Assembly: GCA_024811115.1 (NCBI GenBank)
Contig: JAKOGH010000721.1
Coordinates: 682,001-746,000 of the forward strand
DNA: 64,000 nucleotides
From: Terana coerulea
Lineage: Eukaryota; Basidiomycota; Agaricomycetes; Polyporales; Phanerochaetaceae
Reading direction: 5' to 3'
The notes under the pieces were generated by a model that saw nothing but the letters and a program-made list of their open reading frames with translations, ran no database searches and had not been told where the DNA came from. Positions 52,170 to 62,495 of this stretch are shown piece after piece; position 1 is the stretch's first letter, and each line of letters begins with the position of its first letter. The position numbers and the translations under genes are program-made.

Positions 52170-52885
52170 GCACGACAAAGACACCATGTATCGGCGTCCG
52201 GCGACCAAGGGTCGGTGGTCATCGGCAGGCGAGAAGACGCAGGTGGACGGCGCGGGCATCTTGACGTTATCGTCGATGTCCCGCAAGCGGCGCGAAGGCC
52301 TAAGACGTGGTGTCTCCCCTCAGGTATTTCTCGGCCATTCTTCTAGAGTCTTGCGGTCCCTGACGGCGTACAGCTTGCTCAGCACGGTGCGACCAGTGGT
52401 ATTGACCGGCGCCGGATCGCGACGACACCATGTATCGACGTCCGACGACCGGGGTCCCGCAGATACGCCCCTTGCGAGCGCGGTGGCGACGGCGAAAGAC
52501 GGAATACGCAGGCCGCGTCCGAGGGCGGCGAGATGCTCTTGACGCTATAGATCGCCGTCCCGCTCGCGGGACGAGGACGTCACATCCAGTGCCCTTCTCC
52601 CTTGCACCGTGGGTGGGCATCCGGCGCGTTCCCTGCGTTCTGAACGGCCATTCCGACAGGCACCGTACCGCAAAGACACAGTATATCGCGTTCTGGCGGC
52701 CGAGGGTGGCGTGGAGGTGTGGTCGCAGGGCGTGAGGACGGCGCTGGATGGTCCGGCTTTGGTGTTTGCGGCGACGGCGTGGGCAGCGTCGAGGGTGCTC
52801 GGTCCGCCTGTCGTTGTCGGGCTGTGTGCTCGCCTGGGCCGAGACGGCGATGTCGCTATGTATCGACGGCTGGAGACCGACCCCG
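52170..52885 (-). repeat. Short-repeat array, right arm (minus orientation)
   Basis: On the minus strand the motif GGTCGNCGGACGNCGATACA recurs near 52190, 52440, 52690 (weaker) and 52865, reading VAGRRYMVSLSCGAYLDG or VVGRRYMVSSRSG in one frame. It is the inverted counterpart of the array at 43.3-43.9 kb. Confidence 0.6.
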
Positions 52886-53045
52886 GAGTTCGGCTCGAGA
52901 CGATGAAACGGCTACTTGCGAACAACGCGTCGCCTCGTGCCTGCGTCCAGCGGATACACATCCTCCCTTCGTTTGCATCATCGCGGACCGGGTGTTCGTG
53001 CCACCAAGGGCGACGCCGCGCCCATCCCGCCCGTTACGGGCTCGT

Positions 53046-53200
53046 TCCTCACTCTCCTCAATAATCCAACTCTCGGTTTTCGACATGATGCCCCACGGAC
53101 CGCCGTGCTCACTTGGGCAGTGACCCTTTCTTCAGGATAAGCCGGGTGGTGAGGAGGGTTCCCTGGGGCGCGACCATGCGGTCAATGACATCGCACGATA
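53046..53200 (-). pseudogene. Truncated UPS1 fragment in segmental copy B
   Basis: About 150 bp match the middle of UPS1 (39.65-39.80 kb), including the codons for SLPKWAP- and MSKTESWIIEESE-like segments with small changes. Both ends of the gene are missing: the left edge joins the repeat-rich insert and the right edge jumps to sequence matching about 40325. The frame across TLLTTRLIL is intact here, unlike in copy A. Confidence 0.85.
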
Positions 53201-53298
53201 CCATAGCACAGGTTCATTATGAGCGAGCTCTATAATACACGGCAGCTATTAATCCATATAGTAGAGAGCGAGAAATAATGATAACCGCGATAAATCCT

Positions 53299-54860
53299 CT
53301 AGTAGTCGTATGCATCGTCGTACTCCTCGTCGTGTGCCGTCTTGTCGTCGGTGACGAGCACCTTAAGCCCGTCAAAAGCAGGCCGGACCCAGAGAGCGTC
53401 TCCAGCAGGCACCAGTGCCAAGGCAGCCTTCTCCGTGGGAGTCAGATGCGCCTCTTTCTTCCTCTTCCCACCCAGGGCTTCTCCGACGGTCACATATTCA
53501 TCGTGTGCCACCTCGTGCCCAAACCCGGTCAAGTACGTCCTCTGCGCCCCCATCCGCCGCGCGACGCCCACCGCCTCCGCGATGCCCAGGTGCGACGTGT
53601 GCGGCTGCAGGCGGAGACAGTCGAGCACGAACACCGGTGGCACTGGAGCCGTCCCATTGTCCTTCTCCTCGCGCCCGAAAAGTGACCAGACGTCCTCAGG
53701 AATATGTGAAACGTCCGAGAGGTAGACCACGGCGTCCTGGATGACAAAGCCGAGGCAGAAGTATGGCCTGACAGCCTTGGGCAGCCCAAGCGGTTCATCG
53801 AGGGGCAGCGGCGTGCCAGGCAGCTCACGAGGCGTCGAAGGGCCCGTGGACGCCGGCGAGAGCGAGGTGGGCGTGGGATAAAACTCGTGCGCCGGCAGCG
53901 TGGAGAAGAACCGCCCGTGGTGGACTGCAGGACACACTCTCAGCTCGAGGGCCACGATTAGCCACGGAGGGACGTACCGGCAAAGGGCGTAATCTTGATA
54001 CCCGTCTGCTCAATCTCAAATGGCACCCTGTCTTCGATGATGTGCCACTTGAACTCTGGGACCTGGCAACGCGGTCAGCACACGGCGACCCCGACGTCCT
54101 CGGGGCTGCACTCACGTCGCCTCCGCCGGATGCAAATTCCTTCGAGACGAGATACGGGAAGGCGCGCTGGACCTCGCGGAAGGTGTGCATGGTCACGTAC
54201 AGGTCCACGAACGGCTGTATCGCACTCCGCAGCGTCCAACCTATCGCACTGCCGTCAGCCGCCCTATTCAGTCCGTCACGGAATCGCCGAACTGACCTCG
54301 GAGGTCGTCCAAGCCGTTCATCGCTGCCGGCACCGCCAACGTCAGCACGCATGCATGCAGGCAGGAAAAGGCGGAAAGGCCGACGCACCGTCCGCATGCG
54401 CGTGCGTGATGAGGACTGCGTCTATCCGCCGCAGGCCGAACTTGGGAAACCACTCGACCGCGGACGCCTGGAAGCTCTTGCCGACGTCGATGACAATCGT
54501 GCTACGCGGCGCGGCGGTGTGAGTATCTCGTGGGGTGGCGCAGCCCTGCAGGCGTGCAGGCATGTGGCGCAGACGTACCGTTTCTCACCGTCGCTGCCCC
54601 GGACGCGTAGGGCCACGGACGTGTTTCTCTGGGAAGCGCGGGGTTAGCGACATCGGAGCGGAAGGGGGCGAACGCCTGCAACGCACGCGGATGTTCTTCT
54701 TGCCCTCTGGACGCAGCGTCGACAGGCAAGTGCGACAAGGCTTCACGTCCGGAGGGGCCGTGAGGCAGTCGACGTGTGGTAGGCCGGATGAGGTGCCCGT
54801 TCCGAGGAAGATGAGCTCGACGGGGTCGTTGGTTGGGGTGTCCATCTCTAGTGAGCCCAT
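53299..54860 (-). CDS. Metallo-beta-lactamase-fold hydrolase (PhnP-like), copy B
   Basis: The same gene as at 40.4-42.3 kb, with the same exon pattern and start MGSLEMDTPTND at 54860. The last exon is one uninterrupted frame through GIAEAVGVARRMGAQRTYLT to EEYDDAYDY, so copy B is the intact version. The metal-binding segment HAHAD / AMNGLDDLRG is preserved across a short intron (about 66 nt), where copy A carries the MITE-like element. Several differences from copy A inside exons are synonymous (for example TGCCTG versus TGTCTT in CLS), which suggests that both copies were under selection after duplication. Substrate unknown. Confidence 0.85.
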
Positions 54861-55409
54861 GGTGGATGGTGAGGAGGGTGTAGGGGAGTATGGAAAGATG
54901 TCTGGAAGCGTCAATCTACAGCGGTGTGTTATATAAGTTTCCAGTCTGTCAGCGCCCCCGCCGCAAAAACCTGACAAGAGAATCTGATAGGCCAGTTCAA
55001 GCTGGAGTCCAGCACGTGGGGTTGTTGGAAAGGCTGAGCCGACTGGTGCGAAGGTGTTGACTAGTGCCGTAGTGTGCGAATGGCTTAGAGATCGTTCGGT
55101 GGGGGTGTGTGCAGCCATGGCGGAAGACGAAATTTGTACGCAACCGCACCGAGAGGACATCCGCACGTAGGGCCGACGGCATTTCCCGAAGGCTTGAGGA
55201 AGGGCGCGCTGTCCCGATTTGGAAATTGGAACTCGAAAGATCTCAGATCTCCGGCAGGATTGCCCTCCAGCCAAGCACTATGCACAGTGCCCATTCATGG
55301 TTAGGCTGACAGTGGGCGAGCAATACAGTAGATCATTGTACACTACATATAGTACAACCTACACAGGTAGACATATACGGAATTTCGGGTGCACAGCCGG
55401 ATGATGTTC
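54861..55409. other. Upstream region of MBL copy B and DRG1 3' flank
   Basis: To about 55215 this is the duplicated upstream region of the MBL gene. Compared with copy A it has a small insertion (about 55173-55190). The remainder holds no recognised gene. Confidence 0.5.
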
Positions 55410-57448
55410 CTATTTCGTGAAGACTGGTGGAGGAGACGAACCTCAGAAAGCCGCGCTACTGCGTAAGAGAGATCGATACGCACTTGAAACAACATCTTCG
55501 TCTTGGAGAAGATGGTTCAGGCCGACCTTCTGGGCATGGGGATTGAATTTTGAAGACTTGCCCTGCAGGCGATGGTCGGTATAGAATGAGGAAGGAAAAA
55601 ATACCACGAACCCTGAATGACATTGTGAGAAACACTGTGCCGTACTGAAATAACTCAGGTACTCACCAGACAAGAGCGTATCGGAAATTAGCTACGAGCG
55701 ATCTGTGAATGCCGTTACATACGTCCTGAGGCCGGAATTAGTCCGCAGCCGCCACCGTCACTTGGCTATCTCCGTACCTCCACGGTAGCGCCTTTCCGGC
55801 GGCAGACGGGGTCACCCAAGTCTGGAGGGGCTCCCCGCTTCTTTGTGTAAACTTTCACAAGGTCGAGCTCATCCCAAATGCGGTCGATGAGGTGGTCAAG
55901 GCTACGAGTGATCGGGAGTCTGGTAGCGTGCAAGACCAGGTAGGACTCACTTGAGTTCCACTTCGCAGCTGATGACGACCGTGTGCTCTTGGTGTGCCAG
56001 CTTGTCAACCTGCTCCAGGCTGATAGCGTCGGCCTTGTTGTACACATCTGGCACACAGTTGAACCCAGACTTTACGTGAACAGCTCGTAATGAATGACAT
56101 ACAAAGGCACGGCATGTATTTCCGAGTGCCTACAGAAGCGATTCAGCGAAGTGTGGTCATGTTCGTCCACGATTGCTCACCAATGAGGACGTCAATGAAT
56201 TCGTCAATTGTGATCTAGAAGAGACGCATTCAGCCAGACGACAATGCAAGGCCAAAATCTTTACGTCTTCTCTGATCATTACATCGCAGTTGTGCAACTT
56301 GTCTGCAGCTGTTCAGCCTCTATGTTATAGTGATGGCGGGCTTCGACTTACAGCTAGCCAAGATACTTCGAATAGTCTTCTCGTCTGTTTTGGTCAGCTT
56401 GACTGTGCAGTTGAGCTGATGTAAGGTCAGTGTAGGCTTCAGCATTTGCTAATGCGAGTAGACCTACAGTGATCTGCAATGAACACCACATTATGACGCA
56501 TGTCCCAATACAAATCTCGCAGAAGCACTCACTCCACCGGTTGTCTTTCGCTTGAAGACAACATCAGGCTTCCCCCTTATTCAGCCTGATGCCCACGGCA
56601 TCAAGTTCAATCTCGAGCAGCCTCTTCTGTTCGTCCGATTTCGTAGCATCCAGCATTATCAAAATCAGGTCGGCGGTCTTGGCTGTCGACACCACTTGAC
56701 GACCTCTTCCACGACCTTGACTAGCTCCCTTCAACGATACCGGGAAGATCCAGCAGTTGGATGCGCGCGCCGTTGTACTCAATGACTCCGGGAATGGCCT
56801 ACACGCATGCTCACCTCCCGAGAATGGTTTAGAAGAGAAGGTGCAAAACTCACGGTGAGAGTGGTAAACTCGTAGGCGGCAGTTTCGGATTGGGTATGGG
56901 TGCATTTGCTGAGCAAAGTCGACTAGAAAAGTCTCGAAGTCAAGCGATGCTAGGTTAGGCAGGAACGCCACGCACTTTTCCAACCGATGGGAACCCAATC
57001 AAAGCTACCCTTGCATCTCCAGACTTCTGTACGTCAAATCCAGTACCGCCCCCGCCCGATTTCGCAGTGGGTTCAAGAAGTTGCGCGCGATACCGAGCAA
57101 GCTTCGCCTTCAGAAGACCCAGATGGTATTCGGTGGCCTACTTCGACATGACCGCTTTTCAGTTATCCAGACCTCCTAATGCGCGGCATCGACTCAGAGC
57201 TCATTTACCTTATTCTTCTGGGCTACAGACGAAGATGAAACACTGCTCTGACATAAGGACTGCTTAGATATCACACTCACTCCTGGCCATTTCCTCTGCA
57301 ATACAAGGCGTCCATCCGGCTCTCAGCATACGTCTGAATAGCAGGAAATGAAGTATCTAACCCTCAATCTCCTTGATCTGGGAGCTCTCTCGTAAGTCAT
57401 CGCACTTGAATCCATCTCGTTGAGTTCTACCTTTTCTATGACACCCAT
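55410..57448 (-). CDS. Developmentally regulated GTP-binding protein DRG1/Rbg1
   Basis: This is a translation-associated TRAFAC GTPase of the DRG family. The order is [41 protein letters not shown], the G1 loop [11 protein letters not shown], switch region [20 protein letters not shown], the G3 loop [17 protein letters not shown]4 [11 protein letters not shown], the TGS domain with [14 protein letters not shown] and a tail DEDVVSIFTK. About 17 exons fit in 2 kb, including micro-exons of 15 nt (57281-57295), 14 nt (57209-57222) and 6 nt (56468-56473) and a 14-nt last exon (55410-55423). Three one-base indels are inferred: gains in the C runs at 56727-56729 and 56572-56576 and a loss at 55561-55563. 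The gene is divergent from the MAPKKK gene, with 230 bp between starts. Confidence 0.9.
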
Positions 57449-57678
57449 CCTCTCTGTTTTGGTCGTGTGCAGGGGCGAAGAATGTGTGTAGGTAGCTCCA
57501 ACCCAAGCGGAAGGAGGAAAGCTAGAGTCTCAGACTTGACGCTGAATCTTGTCCAGGAAGAAGAGTAGCCGGCACCGGCGCTCGATCGGCAACGACGATT
57601 TGGCCCGCGGCAGCGAGATGATGCGCATGCAGCATCCGCACAGCGTCGTGCCTCCGTCTCTCATCCCCCACAGACGCA
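57449..57678. promoter_or_regulatory. Divergent promoter region DRG1 / MAPKKK
   Basis: Only 230 bp separate the two proposed start codons. If the kinase N-terminus extends upstream the shared region would be even shorter. No TATA box was found. Confidence 0.4.
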
Positions 57679-60600
57679 ATGCCACAGTCCGCGGCAGCAT
57701 TGAGAAGGCATCAGCCAACTCTCTTCACACATCCCGAGGACGACGCGGACGATGAGTCGGAGGACGACACCTGGGGCAGCTCATACCACTCCAGCCCTTC
57801 CATGCATCCCGGCTCTCTCAAAGGCCGGAACAAAGGACGACAACGCTCCGGCCTGGGCATCTCCCAACCTGCCCCGGCCGACGTAGAGCCCTACAAGGCA
57901 AACCGAAGCATCTACAACCAATTCGTCCGGAGGTACCGCCCAGGCTTGAATCTTGACGATGATCCGCGCAACGACCCGGAGACCCACTATTATAACCGCG
58001 GGCTGGGGCAGCTACTGGATGCTGGAGACAGCGACGAGGATGAATCGCGGGGTCTTGCTTTGGGCGGCGTTGGCGAGGGGTACGACCGGCTATCGTCGCT
58101 CATGCTCGACTCCGAGCCTCTAGAGCCGGAGACGATGGCAGACCGCGAAAGGCTGGAGTGGCAGGCGATGCTGGCGTCCGTTTTGTCAGGGGATGTGCTC
58201 AAATCCGAAAATTCGCGTATAGCGGGATCACTTAAGACCTCCACCGACGAGGACAACCTGCGCTTGAACATATGGCTGGGGGTGCGCGCGAGGGTGCATG
58301 GGAGGACGGAGAGCGAGGAGCGTCGTAGGCTGGAGGACCGCAGGCTGCGCACGGCCGATGCAGTAGTAAAGGAAGTGCTTGCCTTCCGTGTCTCTGATGT
58401 CTCTCCAGACTCTGGTATCTCGCCGGCCGACCACGCGTTGCGCGAAGTGAACGCCATTCTGTGCCGGCTAGACATCGTCCACTCCCTATACCCAAGCATG
58501 CGCGCCTTCTGCAACGACTATAAACCGGCAGGCGAGACAGAGTTCCAACAACGATGCGATACGCTCAATACCTGGTCCACGGTTATCACGTCCCTCCGGC
58601 AACAAATCACCATCCTTCGTAAGTGGACAGGTAGCGAAACCTTGGACCCCAGGCAGCCCGCCAGCTCCGGCAACAGTATGCCACGCCCCCGCAATAGTGA
58701 CAACTCGAGCGGGACCCCCTTCGTTGAGCGGCTGCTGAAAGAGGAGTCTATCCAACGGCAGTTCGAGAAAAGGCTCGATGACAACCATCCACGCCCTCGT
58801 AGGAACCACGCGAGATGCACACGTTAATCTCGCGGACATGTTCAGGACAATGAATCTGCCTTCGTTCGAACAAGAACTGGTACCCCTCGTCTCCTTCCTC
58901 ACCAACTTGACCCAGGCCATCTTACGCGTCCGCTTGGACTACGCTCAGAAATTGAAGAATCCTGACATTCTCATCATCGATCAAATGACTGACGATCTGA
59001 AGGTCAAGATTGGCTTTGCATGTACGCTGAAACGACAATACGAGGCGTTCTTGGTCCCGGACCCTGGGGGCAACTGGAAGCTGCCTCCGTGCATCGACGC
59101 CGATTTTGACCTCGTCATCTTGGAGGCGCTCACATTTTTCTTCCGACTCGTTCACTGGAAACTCAAGAGCGGCGCGAAGGGCTTCTACTTCAAGGAGACA
59201 GACGTGATAGAGTCTCAGTGGGCGACATTCAGCGACGTGAGCGTGAACATCCCAGGTGGCGCAACTCTCGTTGCCGAGCAACTCTGGTACGTCATCATCT
59301 CAAGCCGTCCTCGATTTTGTCTAATGCCATGTACGAAGTGCCTTGACGAACAAATTGATGGTGCGCGTCACGAATTATTTCGATGCTCAGATCCGAATTC
59401 CCATACCTCCGGATCAAGTGCAACAGCTGGAGTCGTTGGCTATCAATGGAACCGCGCGCTGGAGCTCGGCGTTTCAATCCCATTTACGAGAAGGGACTCA
59501 GCAGCAGAGGCAGATGTCGAAGGAACAGCTTACTGGGTGGTATGGGAAGATCCTGGAAGGTGTGAAACAGCGGTATCGAAAGCTTCAGCGACTGGCACGG
59601 TAAGTCTGTTCAGTCCTACCCCAACGGTTTGGCGATCTGATATGATGTTCTCATATAGCGTGCTTACCCAGAGATTCAGCAACTCTGCGGAGTACGATCT
59701 CGAAGACGTCCAAATGGACATCTTCATTGCGACCCTCGTCGAGACCGATCATTGTCTCGTCTATACGCAGACATTCGAGGAAGACGGCACGTACATAGTC
59801 GCCTCAGCAGGTTTGAGAGACAAACCCGACGAGATTCGCCGAATGCTTGTAGATGCATTCCACCTTCAGGAGGCTGACGAAGGGCCATGGATGCTTGAAA
59901 GAGAAAACCTGGGCGACTATGAGGAAGCCGATTACCTGCTGGTGCTATCGCCAAGGACACGTTTCTTGTGGAACGGAGCGGTCCTCATGCTGCAGCTGTC
60001 GAAATTTGACCTGAAACTGGCAGATAATCGGGTGCGACTTGTCGCGGACGGTGCACAGAACCGTTTGGACATGGCGAAGCGACAATTCGCAGACATGTTC
60101 CTCATTTTCGACGAAGACGGCGAGGTGGTCGATTCCATCATGCCTCCGCCAACTTGTATCATCGAGGTCCAGGCGCATCTCCCTGCAGTCAATCACGAGC
60201 TTCGGAAAATCAGCCGCGCGACCAACCGCCTCGCCGACTCGATTGTTGAATCCGTCCAGTATGTTCGCACCGCTCTTCGGGAATCTTTAGGCTACCAGGA
60301 GCTACTTGAGAACTGGTATGTGTTCGCCTCCGAGCATGGACAGCATGTCATGAAATATATGGATCAAGCCGCCTCCGTCCGGTTCCACCGCCTGCTCATC
60401 AAGTTGGCCATCTCTTGGGTCTCCTTCATTTGCGACGACTGCGACCCGAACGATCGGAAAACCTTCCGGTGGGCCGTGACTGCACTGGAATTCACCCTGC
60501 ATCGAACTCGGCGGAACAACATCCTGCAACTCCCGGACGAACAATTCGAGATGCTGCGACAGAAGGTCGCGAGCTGTATGACCCTGCTCATCAGCCACTT

Positions 60601-62138
60601 CGACATTCTGGGAGCGCGGTCCACGCTGGAGGCCAAGAAGGAGCAAGAGCGGCAGGAGGAGTTGTTCAAGCAAACCGCCGCTGCGATGCAGGAAGCAGAC
60701 CAGGAGGACGAGAGGCTGAAAGAGCAGTTTGCGGCGCAGACGATCGCAGCGTTTGGTTACACGGATCCTCACGTCCGGATGTTCTGGGAGCGCACGACCG
60801 TCGCTATCAAGGAACTCGAGGAAGAGAGAGCCAAAATCGGCGCGGAGCAGCACGCCATAGGGCGAGTGCTGGACGAGGAGAAGTTGGTCGACCGCTCGCT
60901 GCTCTTCCTGGCGGGCTCGAGTTCGAACATTTCCATCCGCTGGCAGCAAGGTCGCTTCATCGGCGCCGGCTCGTTCGGGTCTGTGTACCTGGCCGTCAAC
61001 CTCGACTCCGGTTCGCTCATGGCGGTGAAGGAGATCAAGTTCCAGGAGGTCGCGGGCCTCTCAAATCTGTACAGTCAAATCAAGGACGAACTCGCAGTCA
61101 TGGAGTTGCTACACCACCCGAACGTGGTAGAGTACTACGGCATAGAAGTGCACCGCGACAAGGTGTACATCTTTGAAGAGTACTGTCAAGGCGGAAGTCT
61201 TGGATCTCTCCTGGAGCACGGCAGATTCGAGGACGAAGGCATCATTCAAATCTACACCATGCAAATGTTGGAAGGTCTGGCATACTTACACTCCATGGGG
61301 GTCGTTCATCGTGATATCAAGCCAGACAGTATGTACCTCATGTTTCTACCGGCTGAATAGCTCGCTGACGACTTGCAGACATTCTTCTTGACCACATGGG
61401 CGTCATCAAATACGTCGACTTCGGCGCCGCGAAGATCCTTGCCAAGAACCAACGGACAATTCAGCGGACCCGCAAGATAGAGACAGGGCTCCCAGGCCTT
61501 CCTGGTGCAATCGGTACCAGCAACAGTCTGACCGGGACACCCATGTACATGTCTCCTGAAGTTATTCGTAACAATAAACGCGGGCGGCATGGCGCGATGG
61601 ATGTTTGGTCCTTAGGTTGTGTCGTGCTTGAATGTGCCACTGGACGGAAGCCGTGGAGTAATCTCGACAACGAATGGTGAGCTATATGCTGCTCAAGGTC
61701 GGACTGCACTGACAGGCATGCATGCACAGGGCTATCATGTTCCACATAGGTGTCGCCACTCAGCATCCACCGCTGCCCGAGCCGGGCCAACTGAGCGAAA
61801 TGGGCATCGACTTCATCAGGCAGTGTCTCACGATCGACCCGGTGAAGCGGCCGACCGCGATGGAGCTCATCGACCACCCGTGGATGCTCGACTTCGCGGA
61901 GGCGCTGCGCAACTTCCAGGAGGACGAGCTCGCGGTGAGCCCTCCGGCGCAGATGCCTTCGGACCCCGCCTTTGAGCACGCGAGCGTCGCGCGGCAGGCC
62001 GCCATCGAGAATGAGAAAGAAGTCGAGGCGATCCAGTCCACCTCCCCGAGCACCTCACCCATGGAAACCCCATCTGGTTCAGATTCATCCTTGTCGTCCG
62101 TCGAGGACGCTGTATCTCAACACGCCATTTCGCCATAG
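57679..62138 (+). CDS. SSK2/Wis4-type MAP kinase kinase kinase (HOG pathway)
   Basis: A long regulatory N-terminal part (MPQSAAALRRHQPTLFTHPE, then EPYKANRSIYNQFVRRYRPG) precedes a C-terminal kinase domain. That domain has GAGSFGSVYLAV (glycine loop, about 60961), LMAVKEIKF (catalytic lysine), EEYCQGGSLGSLLEHGRFE, VVHRDIKPD (about 61306), VDFGAAK (DFG, about 61420), GTPMYMSPEVI and DVWSLGCVVLECATGRKPW. This matches fungal Ssk2/Ssk22/Wis4 and animal MEKK4, the MAPKKKs of the osmotic-stress pathway. Introns are near 59288-59336, 59601-59658, 61328-61378 and 61678-61730. One frame change near 58777-58782 joins QFEKRL to TTIHALVGTTRDAHVN. The start is uncertain because upstream frames are open. 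The kinase ends with an acidic Ser-rich tail and TAG at 62136-62138. Confidence 0.9.
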
Positions 62139-62495
62139 TCACATACCCCATTGCACCGTGGTGATACTCCTTTCCTGCAGACTTCATGTACATCGTTGTA
62201 GCCTAGCTCGTGCTTTCTGTATTCTTGTTGCGCTGTCACATCTCTTTCTGTATTCTCTCTTCTAGCATACATATGGACGTCCTTTAGCATACACATGATC
62301 GCTGGGAATTATATCATTGATACATTCGGGATCCGAAACGAAAGAAAGTGTCAGGTCTAGCAAGCGGCCGCTACAAGCGTACGGGGAGATCGAAAGCGGG
62401 AAAAAGCAACACAATGCAATTGAACCAACCTGTGGCGAAAACAAGCGAAATACAAGCACGGAACACGTAGTACAACAAAAAGGGAGCGTCACCAA
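62139..62495. other. Convergent intergenic region, nothing recognised
   Basis: The two flanking genes end toward each other here. Apart from 3' untranslated sequence nothing is recognised. Confidence 0.5.

Larger units (their letters stand above)
42609..53045. other. Unrecognised repeat-rich insert between the two duplicate copies
   Basis: About 10.4 kb separates the duplicated blocks. It contains no known transposon protein or conserved gene that I can recognise. Its layout, left to right: a short-repeat array in plus orientation (43.25-44.0 kb), a 275-325-bp tandem array (44.1-45.2 kb), featureless DNA with AT-richer parts (45.2-46.5 kb), a plus-strand region rich in splice-like signals (46.5-51.9 kb) including two tandem duplications, and a short-repeat array in minus orientation (52.1-52.9 kb). 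All frames are open over long distances in the GC-rich parts, so open frames alone mean little. Confidence 0.6.
53046..55215. repeat. Segmental duplication, copy B
   Basis: This is a direct-orientation copy of 39646-42608, lacking about 39800-40325 and the 270-bp MITE-like element. Identity is very high over exons and visibly lower in at least one intron (compare about 54079-54112 with 41211-41244). Homology ends near 55215 after GAGGAAGGGCGCGCTG. Confidence 0.9.

Noticed and set aside
42609..53045. Known retrotransposon or KDZ-type element
   Set aside because: No reverse transcriptase, integrase, transposase or LTR pair could be recognised by eye on either strand.
59288..59340. Frameshift in the MAPKKK after LVAEQL
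   Set aside because: A GTACGT...ACGAAG intron restores the frame into ALTNKLMVRVTNYFD.
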